Source: Marinimicrobium sp. (GTDB lineage: Bacteria > Pseudomonadota > Gammaproteobacteria > Pseudomonadales > Cellvibrionaceae). From it: a DNA stretch of 38,186 nt. Of the stretch, positions 27,370 through 36,431 are shown in pieces. Both the position numbers and the translations under genes were made by a program. The stretch spans positions 1 through 38,186 of the forward strand of contig DAHVRW010000005.1 of assembly GCA_027322215.1 (NCBI GenBank), written 5' to 3'. Each line of letters opens with the position of its first letter. Position 1 is the stretch's first letter. The notes beneath the pieces are model-generated. The model was not told the origin of the DNA and did not search any database. It saw nothing but the letters and a program-made list of their open reading frames with translations.

Positions 27370-29349
27370 ATGTGGGCGATTTTTCGCGCGCGGCGAGCCT
27401 GGGTGGCTCTGACGCTGTTCAGTGCGCTCTGGGCAACAGCCGGTGTTCAGGCTAGCGACCAACCGGTCGATAAAAAGCCAGGTCAATTGAGCTTAGAGCA
27501 GCAGCGTGAGACCTATATAGAGGCACAGCGTGCTCTGAGCCAGCGTCAGATGAAACGCTATCGCGCACTGGCCGCTGAGCTGCAGGATTACCCCCTGCTG
27601 CCCTATCTGCAGTATCAGGAGATGACCCGCCAGCTCAGTAATCTGAGCAGCGAAGAAGTGGCCAACTTTCTGTACGAGCACCCGTACAGTTATCTGGGGG
27701 AGCAGCTGCGCCAGCGTTGGTTGCGCCATCTGGCAGCCCACAAACGGTGGGATGAATACCGCCAATTTTATCATTCCGACCTGAACGACACCCGCCTACA
27801 CTGCCACCAGCTCTTCGCGCGACTTGAAAATAATGACGAGAGCGCGCTGGATGAGGTGGCACCGCTGTGGAACGTGGAGCGCTCGCAACCGGACGCTTGC
27901 GACCCGCTATTCGCCCGCTGGATGGAGGCTGGCGGCCTGACCCAGGACATCGCCTGGGAGCGTCACCGCAAGGCGCTTAAGGCCCGTAACCGCAGCCTGG
28001 CAACTTATGTCGGGCGGCTTATGCCCGAAGAACAACAGCGGCTGGCGGCCCTGTACCGGGAGGTCGACCGCAACCCCGAGCGCTTGCGCCAAATGGGCCG
28101 TTTCAGCGCGCAGTCACCCGAAATGCGGGAAATTATTCTGCACGGTCTGGACCGTTTAGCCCGCCGGGACGCTCCCAACGCTTTACACTTGTGGCATCGC
28201 TACGACGCCCAGCAGTTATTCGAAGATCAGGACCGTCTGGAAATTCAACGGCACATTGCCACCCGGCTGGTACTGCAAAACAATTTCGAGGCGGCGAAAA
28301 ATCTGCTCACGCAAAGCCCTCAGCTGACCAGCGAAGACCTGACCGAGCGTCTGATCCGCAACGCCCTGCGGCAACAGGACTGGCAGAGCGCCTCACAATG
28401 GCTGGCGCAGTTGCCCGAGGCCAGCCGGGAAAGCGACCGCTGGCGCTACTGGCGCGCCCGCGTAATGGAAGAGCTTGATCTGGAGCCTGAGGACGGCCCC
28501 AGCGCCATGGATCTGTACGCCGCCGTTGCCGCCACGCGCAGCTTTTATGGTTTTTTATCCGCCGATAAACTCGGTTACGAATATCGGCTGCTGGACCGCC
28601 CCGTGGATGTCACCGACACCTTACTGGAGCAGGTTGAGCGTTTACCCGGCATAACCCGAGCCCGGGAACTATTGCTGGTAGGCGATCTCACCAATGCCGG
28701 CCGGGAGTGGTTTCATACCACTCGTGCGCTCGATAGCAAATCCATTATTGCCGCCGGCAAATTGGCGGAGCGCTGGGGTTGGTACCGCAACGGGATCCAG
28801 GCCACCATTCGCACACGCTCCTGGGACGATCTACAACTGCGCTTCCCCCTGGCCTATCGGGAACAAATGGACAGCGCCGCCGAAGCCACATCCATCAACC
28901 CGCACCTGCTGTTCGCCATTGCCCGTCAAGAAAGTGCGTTCATGGCCGACGCCCGTTCGCCTGCGGGCGCCCTGGGGCTAATGCAGCTGATGCCCACCAC
29001 CGCTCAGTACACCGCGCGTCGGGCAGGCATTCCCTATCGCAAGCACGATCTGCTAAGCCCCGACACCAACATCGCACTGGGCAGCCGTTATTTGCACCAG
29101 CTGTTGAACGAGTTCAATGGCAATCGAATCCTGGCCGCGGCCGCTTATAACGCCGGCCCGACGCGGGTACGGCAATGGCTCGGGGCCACGGAACGCACAC
29201 TGCCCTACGATGTGTGGATTGAAACCATTCCGTTTCGGGAAACCCGGGGTTACGTGCAAAATGTGCTGGCGTATTCGGTGATCTACGGCTATCGTCTGGG
29301 TGAACTGAGCCCCATTATCACACCTGAGGAAGCTCAAAATTTACTGTAA
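27370..29349 (+). CDS. slt: Soluble lytic murein transglycosylase
   Basis: A 659-residue periplasmic enzyme that cleaves peptidoglycan glycan strands to 1,6-anhydro ends. Signal peptide about 1-28 (WVALTLFSALWATAGVQA/SD). The long helical superhelix (about 40-480) is followed by a linker and the SLT domain (about 495-640) with the catalytic E521 in ARQESAF, then GALGLMQLMPTTA, AAAYNAGPTRVRQW and the C-terminal ETIPFRETRGYVQNVLAYSVIY. Length and domain order match Slt70. GAGGT lies 9 bases before the ATG. It is divergent from uup with 267 bases between, which hold a small frame of uncertain status. Confidence 0.96.
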   Translation: MWAIFRARRAWVALTLFSALWATAGVQASDQPVDKKPGQLSLEQQRETYIEAQRALSQRQMKRYRALAAELQDYPLLPYLQYQEMTRQLSNLSSEEVANFLYEHPYSYLGEQLRQRWLRHLAAHKRWDEYRQFYHSDLNDTRLHCHQLFARLENNDESALDEVAPLWNVERSQPDACDPLFARWMEAGGLTQDIAWERHRKALKARNRSLATYVGRLMPEEQQRLAALYREVDRNPERLRQMGRFSAQSPEMREIILHGLDRLARRDAPNALHLWHRYDAQQLFEDQDRLEIQRHIATRLVLQNNFEAAKNLLTQSPQLTSEDLTERLIRNALRQQDWQSASQWLAQLPEASRESDRWRYWRARVMEELDLEPEDGPSAMDLYAAVAATRSFYGFLSADKLGYEYRLLDRPVDVTDTLLEQVERLPGITRARELLLVGDLTNAGREWFHTTRALDSKSIIAAGKLAERWGWYRNGIQATIRTRSWDDLQLRFPLAYREQMDSAAEATSINPHLLFAIARQESAFMADARSPAGALGLMQLMPTTAQYTARRAGIPYRKHDLLSPDTNIALGSRYLHQLLNEFNGNRILAAAAYNAGPTRVRQWLGATERTLPYDVWIETIPFRETRGYVQNVLAYSVIYGYRLGELSPIITPEEAQNLL

Positions 29350-29513
29350 TTTAGCGCACACGCTCCCGGCTTACCTCAATACCGGTGAGGGTTCTCACAT
29401 GGATAAAGGTCGCAATCGCGGGGCTAAGATGCACGATTGCTCACATGGCGGTGCGTTAACCACGTACCGTCGGCCCCAGGCTCAACGCTCCAACGGAAGC
29501 TGGTCGTTTTCCC

Positions 29514-30749
29514 ATGCCTGAGCTACTCCCACTGTTAGCACGCCAACCGATCTTCAACCGCAAGATGCAGGTGGTCGCTTATGAGTTGCTGTATCGCTCC
29601 AGCGATATGAATAAGGCCACCTTCAACGACGGGGACCGCGCCAGCTCTCAAGTCATCCTGAATACGTACGGCAATCTATCGATGGCCGCGGTGGTGGGAC
29701 CTCATCAGGCCTACATCAACTTCTCCCGCGCCTTGCTTCGCACGCCGCCACCGTTCGATCGCCGTCAGTTGGTTATCGAAGTGCTGGAAAACCAAGAAGT
29801 CGATGCCGACATGTTGGACAGTCTGAAAAACTTGAAAAAACAGGGCTATACCATCGCGTTGGATGACTTTGTATTAGGACCCGACACCTGCCGATTACTG
29901 CCCTACGCCGACGTAATCAAACTGGACGTGCTGGCGCTGGACCAGCGTCAGCTGCACGAGCACATTAACTATGTGAAGCCCCTGCAAAAAATACTTTTGG
30001 CTGAAAAAGTTGAGACCTATGAAACCCTGGAGTTTTGCAAGAGTGTGGGCTTTGACTTATTTCAGGGCTACTTTCTTGCGCGGCCGAAAATTATTAAAGG
30101 CCGTCAAGTTTCCGAGAGCAAACAAGCCGTACTCCAGTTGCTGACTATTTTGCACGACCCGGAGGTTTCGATAGCCCAGGTGGATCGGCTGATTTCTCAA
30201 GATCCCATGCTCAGCTACAAGCTCTTGAAACTGGTCAATTCAGCCGCTTTTGCGCTGCCGCGCAGTATCAGCTCTTTGCGTCAGGCGATCACATTGCTGG
30301 GCCTGAACATCATTCGAAACTGGGTCAACTTGCTGGCTATGGCAAACCTGGGCGACAAGCCCTTGGAACTCAGTGTCGCGGCCATGACCCGAGCGCGAAT
30401 GTGTGAGGTGATCGCCCAAAAGATCGACCAGGAGGCCCGTAGCGATTCCTACTTTACGGTGGGCCTTCTATCCACGCTGGACGCCTTTATGGATGTGCCA
30501 ATGGAATCACTGCTGACCAACATCGCCCTCAGCCCCGAGCTAACCGATGCACTGCTCGCCTACGCTGGCGACGAAGGCGCGGTGTTAAAAATCGTTGAAC
30601 ATTACGAACGCGCCGAATGGGAGCTGATCGATTGGCAATACCTGGAACAGCGGAACATTTCGCCAGGCCAACTTTCACATATTTACCTTGATGCCCTGAG
30701 CTGGGTCTCCGACACCATGGACAACATGGGCATCAGCCGAACTCATTAA
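29514..30749 (+). CDS. EAL-HDOD signalling protein (YuxH type)
   Basis: A 411-residue cytoplasmic protein with an N-terminal EAL-like domain (about 1-200) and a C-terminal HDOD domain (about 205-400). In the EAL part ARQPIFNRKMQVVAYELLYR, INFSRALL, VIEVLEN, ALDDFVLGPDT, IKLDVLAL, LLAEKVET and LFQGYFLARP can be aligned with the canonical motifs. EAL reads ELL and DDFG reads DDFV, but the main acidic, lysine and glutamine positions seem present, so phosphodiesterase activity is open. The HDOD part has SQDPMLSYKLLKLVNSAAF and SLRQAITLLGLNIIRNW, without HD catalytic residues. ATG 29514 has only a distant GGAAG. Its stop overlaps that of the convergent glutaredoxin gene. Confidence 0.9.
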   Translation: MPELLPLLARQPIFNRKMQVVAYELLYRSSDMNKATFNDGDRASSQVILNTYGNLSMAAVVGPHQAYINFSRALLRTPPPFDRRQLVIEVLENQEVDADMLDSLKNLKKQGYTIALDDFVLGPDTCRLLPYADVIKLDVLALDQRQLHEHINYVKPLQKILLAEKVETYETLEFCKSVGFDLFQGYFLARPKIIKGRQVSESKQAVLQLLTILHDPEVSIAQVDRLISQDPMLSYKLLKLVNSAAFALPRSISSLRQAITLLGLNIIRNWVNLLAMANLGDKPLELSVAAMTRARMCEVIAQKIDQEARSDSYFTVGLLSTLDAFMDVPMESLLTNIALSPELTDALLAYAGDEGAVLKIVEHYERAEWELIDWQYLEQRNISPGQLSHIYLDALSWVSDTMDNMGISRTH

Positions 30750-30991
30750 CTCTGGCGGCGCACAAAATCTTCCAGCTCCTGGCTGTCAAACGGCCAATTC
30801 AACTCCGCGCCCGCACCCCCCATCGCAATAACGGGAATACGGACTCCATAATGCTCAAGCAGCTCATCCGAGTCAGCGATCTCGACCTCCTTTAGCCACA
30901 ACCGTCGCGAGGTAACGAGCGGCTCCAACAGCGCCTTGGCTTGCTCGCACAGATGACAACCGCTCGTGGTATAAAGAATAATCTGCTTCAT
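30746..30991 (-). CDS. Glutaredoxin-like protein (DUF836 family)
   Basis: An 81-residue thioredoxin-fold protein with YTTSGCHLCEQAKALL near the N-terminus; the redox motif is CHLC (C12-C15). The remaining pattern, LKEVEIADSDELLEHYGVRIPVIAM with cis-proline P54, fits the small glutaredoxin-like family often labelled DUF836. It probably handles thiol exchange, but no partner is indicated. Its last bases overlap the EAL-HDOD stop in a TTAA shared by both strands. The start ATG is clear; the ribosome site is weak (AAG-rich). Confidence 0.9.
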   Translation of the reverse strand: MKQIILYTTSGCHLCEQAKALLEPLVTSRRLWLKEVEIADSDELLEHYGVRIPVIAMGGAGAELNWPFDSQELEDFVRRQS

Positions 30992-31062
30992 AAAGCCGTA
31001 CTTCCTCTCATGACGTTGTCAACACCGCGTCATCACAAAATGCATCGGATAGCGTGTGAATC

Positions 31063-31094
31063 ACGGCCGACCAGCACGCCGGCTGATCGGCCGT
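31063..31094. repeat. 13-bp inverted repeat between glutaredoxin and FHA genes
   Basis: ACGGCCGACCAGC (31063-31075) and GCTGATCGGCCGT (31082-31094) pair with one G-T exception around a 6-base loop. It lies just after the FHA stop, but neither side has a convincing T-run, so it may stop transcription in another way or be a palindromic repeat. Confidence 0.5.
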
Positions 31095-31121
31095 TTACGG
31101 CTTATGATACCTCACTGGCCG

Positions 31122-32003
31122 CTAGCGACCGTAGTGATACACCAAGGCGCCACTGACCAGAAACAGCAAAACCACCGTAAGCCAAACCCGGCCCGCACCA
31201 GATGCCCGGCGGCCTGGCCCCTTCACTTCGAGGGCTGGGCTTGGCGGTGGCGCGGCCGCCGGTTGTGGCACGGCTCGGCGTCGAGCGCCAGGCTGCGTTC
31301 GCGGTTTAGGGGCAATGACGGATTTTTGATGACGGTGAAGGCTCGGCGCCGACGCAACGTTTGAAGGTTTAATGCGGATACTGGTGCGATTCAAATCATC
31401 GAGCGGGCCTATGACACCAAAGCTGAGCGTATCAAATGACAACTCATCGCCACGACGCACCCGGGCCTCAGACACCCGCACGCCATTGAGATAAGTGCCA
31501 TTGGCCGAGCCTAGATCTTTAACGTACAAGAGCCCATCTCGCACAAACAAGCTGGCGTGACGGCGGGACAAGTGAGCCACGGCCAACGAAATGTCGCACT
31601 CGCTGGATCGGCCGATCAGCACGGTGCTGCCTAGCGGGTACACGCGCCCGCCCAGCGCCGCACTGTTGGCTTTTAATGCCCAAGTCGTTCTTGTGTCTTC
31701 AGGAGAACGTGCGAATTTCTTTGGGTCGACCAGTTGCAACTCCACCGCGCCAAACCCGATGAGATCCCGTTCGCGCAACACATAGCCGTCGGCCACGGGC
31801 TGACCATTGACGCTCAGCGGATAATCGGGAGCACGATTGCGAAGAACGAACTGTTCACCCTTCACGCGGATTTCAAATTGACAATCCGCCACGTCCGGGC
31901 GATCGATCACCAAATGGTTGCCTGCGCGGCGGCCGACGGTTACGCCGGGTTCCACCAGCCATACGGCGCCGTGCCGGTTTTTTGGGTCGCGAAGTTTAAG
32001 CAT
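31122..32003 (-). CDS. Double-FHA, C-terminally membrane-anchored protein
   Basis: A 293-residue protein with two FHA domains, a P/A-rich basic linker and a C-terminal membrane helix (about 272-289). FHA domains bind phosphothreonine peptides. Domain 2 (about 120-200) has the conserved GRS (131-133), SRRH (146-149) and NG (168-169) in SANGTYLNG, so binding is likely. Domain 1 (about 12-92) has GRR (24-26), but ADCQ stands where SRxH is expected, so it is probably degenerate. ATG 32003 (MLKLRDPKN) follows AGG by 9 bases; longer starts to 32279 cross the kinase gene and are rejected. It lies 70 bases after the histidine kinase. No Ser/Thr kinase is nearby. Confidence 0.85.
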   Translation of the reverse strand: MLKLRDPKNRHGAVWLVEPGVTVGRRAGNHLVIDRPDVADCQFEIRVKGEQFVLRNRAPDYPLSVNGQPVADGYVLRERDLIGFGAVELQLVDPKKFARSPEDTRTTWALKANSAALGGRVYPLGSTVLIGRSSECDISLAVAHLSRRHASLFVRDGLLYVKDLGSANGTYLNGVRVSEARVRRGDELSFDTLSFGVIGPLDDLNRTSIRIKPSNVASAPSLHRHQKSVIAPKPRTQPGARRRAVPQPAAAPPPSPALEVKGPGRRASGAGRVWLTVVLLFLVSGALVYHYGR

Positions 32004-32073
32004 GGTGCTATACCTGTGTTGGGAGAGTTCCATTCCGGGAACCATCTGGAATGAACCAGACGCTCCCCTCCCG

Positions 32074-32796
32074 CTAGGGCAGGTAAAGCGACAACACCCC
32101 ACCGCCCAGCGGCCCATTATTTGCCAAGTGTATGCATCCTTTGCGCCCACGGGCCCGGTGTAGTGCGGTGACCCGATGGGCAAACAACAACCCCAAATTG
32201 GTACTGCCGGTATCGAAAGAAACGCCGGCATTTTCCAGCTGAGGCGCATCCAGCATTGCCTGCGGATAGCCACGGCCATCGTCGGCTATTGTTAAGCACA
32301 ACATGTCGTCCTCCACCTGCACGGCAATTTGAATCCGCGCGTGGGAGTAACGCACACAATTTACTAAGATATTATTGACAATGCCACCAATCAGATCACA
32401 GTCGAAGTACCAACGCAGCGTCTCGTCACACAACACCTCTACCTGCATATTGCGGGTTTCGAAAAGCATCTCGTTACGTGCCAACTGATCCTCGATGACA
32501 TCAATCACGACGTGCTCATCCACCTGCACCATGAATGTTTCATGCTGTATGCGGTACAGTGCTAAAAGCTGTACTAATTCATTATTGATGCGGGACGCTT
32601 CATAGCTCAGCGTCGAATAATATCGTTTCTGGGCCTCATTCTGTGGCGGCGCGTCTTGGGCCATCGACTCTAACGAATTGAGCAGCATGCCTAACGAGTT
32701 TTTCATGTCGTGGACGCTGGACGCCAGCACGAAACTGAAATCCAGAGTGTCGTCCTGATCCCGATCCGCGCTAGAGTTATCTTTATCGTGGCGCAT
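32074..32796 (-). CDS. Soluble histidine kinase without sensor domain
   Basis: A 240-residue cytoplasmic protein. The dimerisation region has the phospho-acceptor pattern SSVHDMKNSLG with H29, followed by helices to about residue 85. The HATPase domain has the N box GIVNNILVNCVRY (140-150), ADDGRGYP (171-178) and TNLGLLFAH (199-207) and a short C-terminus. There is no transmembrane helix, PAS or other sensing module, so input must come from elsewhere. It starts 14 bases after the stop of the response regulator (GGAG 8 bases before ATG 32796). The three genes at 31122-34448 read the same way and are probably one unit. Confidence 0.85.
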   Translation of the reverse strand: MRHDKDNSSADRDQDDTLDFSFVLASSVHDMKNSLGMLLNSLESMAQDAPPQNEAQKRYYSTLSYEASRINNELVQLLALYRIQHETFMVQVDEHVVIDVIEDQLARNEMLFETRNMQVEVLCDETLRWYFDCDLIGGIVNNILVNCVRYSHARIQIAVQVEDDMLCLTIADDGRGYPQAMLDAPQLENAGVSFDTGSTNLGLLFAHRVTALHRARGRKGCIHLANNGPLGGGVLSLYLP

Positions 32797-32810
32797 AGAG
32801 GTCTCCGTGC

Positions 32811-34448
32811 TTAAGAGGAAGAGGCTTTTCGCTCGCACTGCTTGAGCATGTCCAGCAGTTGTCGATAGCGTGGCAATTGCTCGTGCCGGGCTTCAATGTG
32901 TTCACCGACAAACGCTAACATGCCACGGGCATCGGCCAGGGCCGCCTCGGTAGGCTCGTGGGCCTGAATTTGGTCCAGTTGTGCCTGAGCCAGGTTGAGT
33001 CTGATCCCCAAATGGTATGGAAACTTTCTCAACGCCAACGAGAAATGTTCAATGGCATCGGCGTATTCACCCGCGTTGTAACAGGCGATGCCTTTGCGGT
33101 TAATCTCCGCCACCAGTTGGCGATTTTTCTTACTGGCCGGAACCTGCAACAGCCGATCCAACCGCTGTAACTGCTCTTCATCGCCGTCATGACGTTGCAC
33201 CAACTCGCGCAAAAGCGTTTGTGCTTTGTCTTTCTGCCCTATGGCGTGGTAGGCCTGCACCCGCTCCATATCGATGTCCAGCCCGTTTAAAGGAACCGAC
33301 TCCAGCAACTCTTCCGCCTCGGCCAATAGACGTTCACTTTTTAACGTATCGCCCTGCCCCGCGGACAGCTGACATTCCACCAGCATACGCTGGGCTTTTA
33401 CCTCGGGGCTCTTGGCAAAGCGCTGGTCGTATTCCGTTAGGGCCTTTAACGCATCACGACTTAGGCTCTTGGCCTGTTCTTGGTTTTGTTCCCACAAGCT
33501 GGCCACGCTGCGCCCCAAGTTTAAGTAATCGTCGGCGCGCTCAAAACAGGAATGTTCGCTTAGCCGCACCGCGCGTTTGTAAGCCTCCGCGGCCACCATC
33601 AAATCATTGTTTGCCGCGGCCACATCAGCCAGTCGTTGCTGTCGTAAAATCGAGAGCGGCGACGTCTCCGCCGACTCCATCAATACGTTTTGCAATCGCT
33701 CACTGGAGCCCTGCTCGCGCAAAAGATCCGCATGCACATCATACGCTTTCATGTAGAGCGGGTTGACGGTTAAGGCCTCTTCCAGCCACTGCTGAGCGCT
33801 AAGCAAATTGCCCTGCGCCCGTTTTACCTCGGCCATACCGACCAGCGCCCAATCCAAAGATCGTTGCGCCAGCACCGTTTGATAAACTTCCTCCGCCTGT
33901 GCGTAATCACCGCGCTGGCAGTACAAATTCCCCAGAAGTTTCTGGCACATGCCCGCATAGCGAGTATTGGCATCGATGTGCTGACGACACAGGCCGATGG
34001 CCGCGTCAGCGTCGCCGCTTTCTATGGCTTTGTGGATGGGCGCCAGAGTATGCCGGCGCTTCAGGAGTCGATCCAGGCGCTGACGCAGTGCACGGGTGGT
34101 GACCGGTTTGGCCAAGTAATCATCCGGCTCACAGTCGTACGCCGCCATGACCACATTTTTACTGGATTCGGCCGAAACCAGCACAAACAGGCATTGCGGA
34201 GCCAACAGACGCCGATGACGCAGTTCCTCCAGCACCTGCTGGCCGTTTTTTCCGGTGCCCAGATTGTAATCGCACAGAATAAGATCGTACCGATTCTCAC
34301 TGCACAGCTGCAGAGCCTGGCGCCCGTTGCTGACGGTATCCACATCCCGGGCGCCATATTCCTGTAGCATTTTGCTTACGGCCATGCGGAAATTGTCGAA
34401 ATCATCGACAATAAGCACTTTCAGCTTGCTGTAGTCCGCGTAAGCCAT
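32811..34448 (-). CDS. Response regulator with TPR output domain
   Basis: A 545-residue protein: receiver domain (about 10-128) then a long helical TPR region. The receiver has D15-D16 in LIVDDFDNF, phosphoacceptor D60 in LILCDYNLG, S92 in LVSAES, and K114 in DDYLAKP, all intact. From about 145 on, tetratricopeptide-type repeats recur (KLLGNLYCQRGDYAQAEEVYQTVL, LVGMAEVKRAQGNLLSAQQWLEEAL, GIACYNAGEYADAIEHFSLALRKFP). No DNA-binding or enzymatic output is present, so it should act through protein contacts. ATG 34448 (MAYADYSKLK) fits the receiver start. First gene of the cluster with the kinase and FHA protein; divergent from cmoA. Confidence 0.87.
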   Translation of the reverse strand: MAYADYSKLKVLIVDDFDNFRMAVSKMLQEYGARDVDTVSNGRQALQLCSENRYDLILCDYNLGTGKNGQQVLEELRHRRLLAPQCLFVLVSAESSKNVVMAAYDCEPDDYLAKPVTTRALRQRLDRLLKRRHTLAPIHKAIESGDADAAIGLCRQHIDANTRYAGMCQKLLGNLYCQRGDYAQAEEVYQTVLAQRSLDWALVGMAEVKRAQGNLLSAQQWLEEALTVNPLYMKAYDVHADLLREQGSSERLQNVLMESAETSPLSILRQQRLADVAAANNDLMVAAEAYKRAVRLSEHSCFERADDYLNLGRSVASLWEQNQEQAKSLSRDALKALTEYDQRFAKSPEVKAQRMLVECQLSAGQGDTLKSERLLAEAEELLESVPLNGLDIDMERVQAYHAIGQKDKAQTLLRELVQRHDGDEEQLQRLDRLLQVPASKKNRQLVAEINRKGIACYNAGEYADAIEHFSLALRKFPYHLGIRLNLAQAQLDQIQAHEPTEAALADARGMLAFVGEHIEARHEQLPRYRQLLDMLKQCERKASSS

Positions 34449-34518
34449 CAAATACGTTCCCCACGTGATTCTCTGGGTTGAGAATAGCTTAATTCCACGC
34501 CTCGGGCACGGCAAGCCA

Positions 34519-34547
34519 CTGACGTCCGGGCGCCCTTGCCCTATAAT
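34519..34547 (+). promoter_or_regulatory. cmoA promoter
   Basis: CTGACG (34519-34524), a 17-base spacer and a perfect TATAAT (34542-34547), 32 bases before the ATG at 34580. Good match to sigma-70. Confidence 0.6.
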
Positions 34548-34579
34548 GCCTTGCCCACACATTGCTCCAGGGGAGTCTG

Positions 34580-35338
34580 ATGCCCGACCACAAAGCCGAC
34601 CGCCTCTATGCCGACCCATTGGCTCAAGTGAGCCAATTTGCGTTCGATCAGGCCGTGGTAGAGGTGTTTCCGGATATGATCAAGCGTTCGGTTCCAGGTT
34701 ACGCCACCATTATCAATATGATCGGCGATCTGGCCGAGCGCTACGTGCAGCCCGCGAGCCAGTGCTACGATCTGGGCTGCTCACTGGGCGCCGCCACTCT
34801 GGCCATGCGCCGCCGCATCCGTGTACCCCAGGTGCGCATCGTAGCGGTGGACAACTCACCGGCTATGATCGAGCGCTGCCAGCAGCACTTAGCCACTAAG
34901 CGTTTAGCCAGTAACCCCGAACCCGAAATGGAAGTTGACGTGGAGTTGCGCTGTGCCGACATCCAATCGCTGACGCTAGAGAATGCCAGCATGGCGGTAC
35001 TGAACTTCACCCTGCAGTTTGTGCCGCTCAGCCAGCGCTTATCGGTTTTAGAACAGATTTATAAAGGGCTGAACCCAGGGGGCGTCCTGATTTTGTCGGA
35101 AAAGGTCGTGTTTGACGATGAGCCCCACAACGAATTGATGATTGAGCTGCACCATAATTTCAAGCGGGCCAACGGATACAGCGACCTGGAAATCGCCCAA
35201 AAACGCTCCGCACTGGAGCAGGTGCTATTACCGGAATCCTTGGCGACCCATCGAAGCCGTTTGCGCCACGCCGGTTTCAGCAGCGTCGATGTGTGGTTTC
35301 AATGTTTTAACTTCGCCTCTTTAATCGCCATAAAATAA
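34580..35338 (+). CDS. cmoA: Carboxy-S-adenosyl-L-methionine synthase CmoA
   Basis: A 252-residue SAM-dependent enzyme that makes carboxy-SAM from prephenate and SAM, for wobble uridine 34 (cmo5U) of certain tRNAs. Motifs: [28 protein letters not shown] at the start, [13 protein letters not shown], the SAM loop [28 protein letters not shown], and [12 protein letters not shown] 34580 follows GGGGAG by 4 bases; a TTG 18 bases upstream is not supported. It begins 131 bases from the divergent response regulator gene and precedes cmoB by 12 bases, forming a cmoAB operon. Confidence 0.97.
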   Translation: MPDHKADRLYADPLAQVSQFAFDQAVVEVFPDMIKRSVPGYATIINMIGDLAERYVQPASQCYDLGCSLGAATLAMRRRIRVPQVRIVAVDNSPAMIERCQQHLATKRLASNPEPEMEVDVELRCADIQSLTLENASMAVLNFTLQFVPLSQRLSVLEQIYKGLNPGGVLILSEKVVFDDEPHNELMIELHHNFKRANGYSDLEIAQKRSALEQVLLPESLATHRSRLRHAGFSSVDVWFQCFNFASLIAIK

Positions 35339-35350
35339 ACCACGCCTGTC

Positions 35351-36325
35351 ATGCTGAAAGCCTATCAAAATTTATTGGACGCTCTGTCCGATACCCCGTT
35401 GGCCCACTGGGCAGAACAACTGCCCGCGCAAATCGAGGCGGGCCTTTGCACCCAGCGCTACGGGGATTTGCCCGCCTGGCAGCAGGCACTGGCACGTATT
35501 CCGCCGCTGCAACCCTCATTTTTGGACTTCACCGATAGCGTCACCATTGGCCGCGCCTCCGACTGCGATGCCAATACCCAAGCGGCATTGCACGCGGCGC
35601 TGGCTGAGCTCATCCCCTGGCGCAAGGGGCCCTATCATCTATATGGCATTCACCTGGATACCGAGTGGCGCTCGGACTGGAAATGGGACCGGGTCAAACG
35701 GCACCTGGCGCCGCTGGAGCATCGTTTGGTGCTGGATGTGGGCTGTGGCAACGGCTACCACTGCTGGCGCATGCTGGGTGCGGGTGCGCAGCGGGTTATC
35801 GGCATAGACCCTTCGCCGCGGTTTGTGGTGCAGTTCCAGGCGATAAAGACGTTGGCCGGAACGCATCACCCCGTCGATGTGCTGCCGGTGGGCATCGAAG
35901 CGCTGCCGCCAAATTTGCAGGCCTTCGATACCGTGTTTTCCATGGGTGTGCTCTATCACCGCCGCTCGCCGATGGACCATCTTCGCGAGCTCAAAGACGC
36001 GCTGCGCCCGGGCGGGCAATTGGTGCTGGAAACGCTGGTCATCGAAGGCAAGTTGGGGGAGGTATTGGTGCCGGAGGGACGCTACGCCAAGATGAACAAT
36101 GTGTGGTTTTTGCCAAGTTGCCCCAGTCTGCTTTCCTGGCTGACCAAAGTGGGGTTCAAAAATGCCCGTATGGTGGATTTATGCCCGACCAGCTCCGAGG
36201 AGCAACGGGCAACCGAATGGATGCGTTTTCAATCACTGGCGGATTTTCTCGACCCACACGATGTCTCGCGAACGGTGGAAGGTCACCCAGCGCCCCTCAG
36301 GGCGGTGTTTGTTGCCGAGGTATAA
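35351..36325 (+). CDS. cmoB: tRNA U34 carboxymethyltransferase CmoB
   Basis: A 324-residue enzyme that transfers the carboxymethyl group of carboxy-SAM to 5-hydroxyuridine at tRNA position 34. The family-typical N-terminal helical part precedes the methyltransferase fold, with DTEWRSDWKWDRVKRHL, the SAM loop VLDVGCGNGYHCWRML, VIGIDPSPRF, and VFSMGVLYHRRSPMDHL. The C-terminus has NNVWFLPSCPSLLSWLTKVGF. Length agrees with E. coli CmoB (323). It starts 12 bases after the cmoA stop. No strong terminator follows; TGACCC / GGGTCA with a 17-base loop (36358-36386) is the nearest structure. Confidence 0.97.
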   Translation: MLKAYQNLLDALSDTPLAHWAEQLPAQIEAGLCTQRYGDLPAWQQALARIPPLQPSFLDFTDSVTIGRASDCDANTQAALHAALAELIPWRKGPYHLYGIHLDTEWRSDWKWDRVKRHLAPLEHRLVLDVGCGNGYHCWRMLGAGAQRVIGIDPSPRFVVQFQAIKTLAGTHHPVDVLPVGIEALPPNLQAFDTVFSMGVLYHRRSPMDHLRELKDALRPGGQLVLETLVIEGKLGEVLVPEGRYAKMNNVWFLPSCPSLLSWLTKVGFKNARMVDLCPTSSEEQRATEWMRFQSLADFLDPHDVSRTVEGHPAPLRAVFVAEV

Positions 36326-36431
36326 CGACGTGAGCTTTTAGCTCTCATCTTTTACCTTGACCCTTCACCTTTCACCTTTCGGGTCATCGTCCGGTGTGTG
36401 CCTGGGCAAGTTGCCTCGTCCACGAGGCGGT

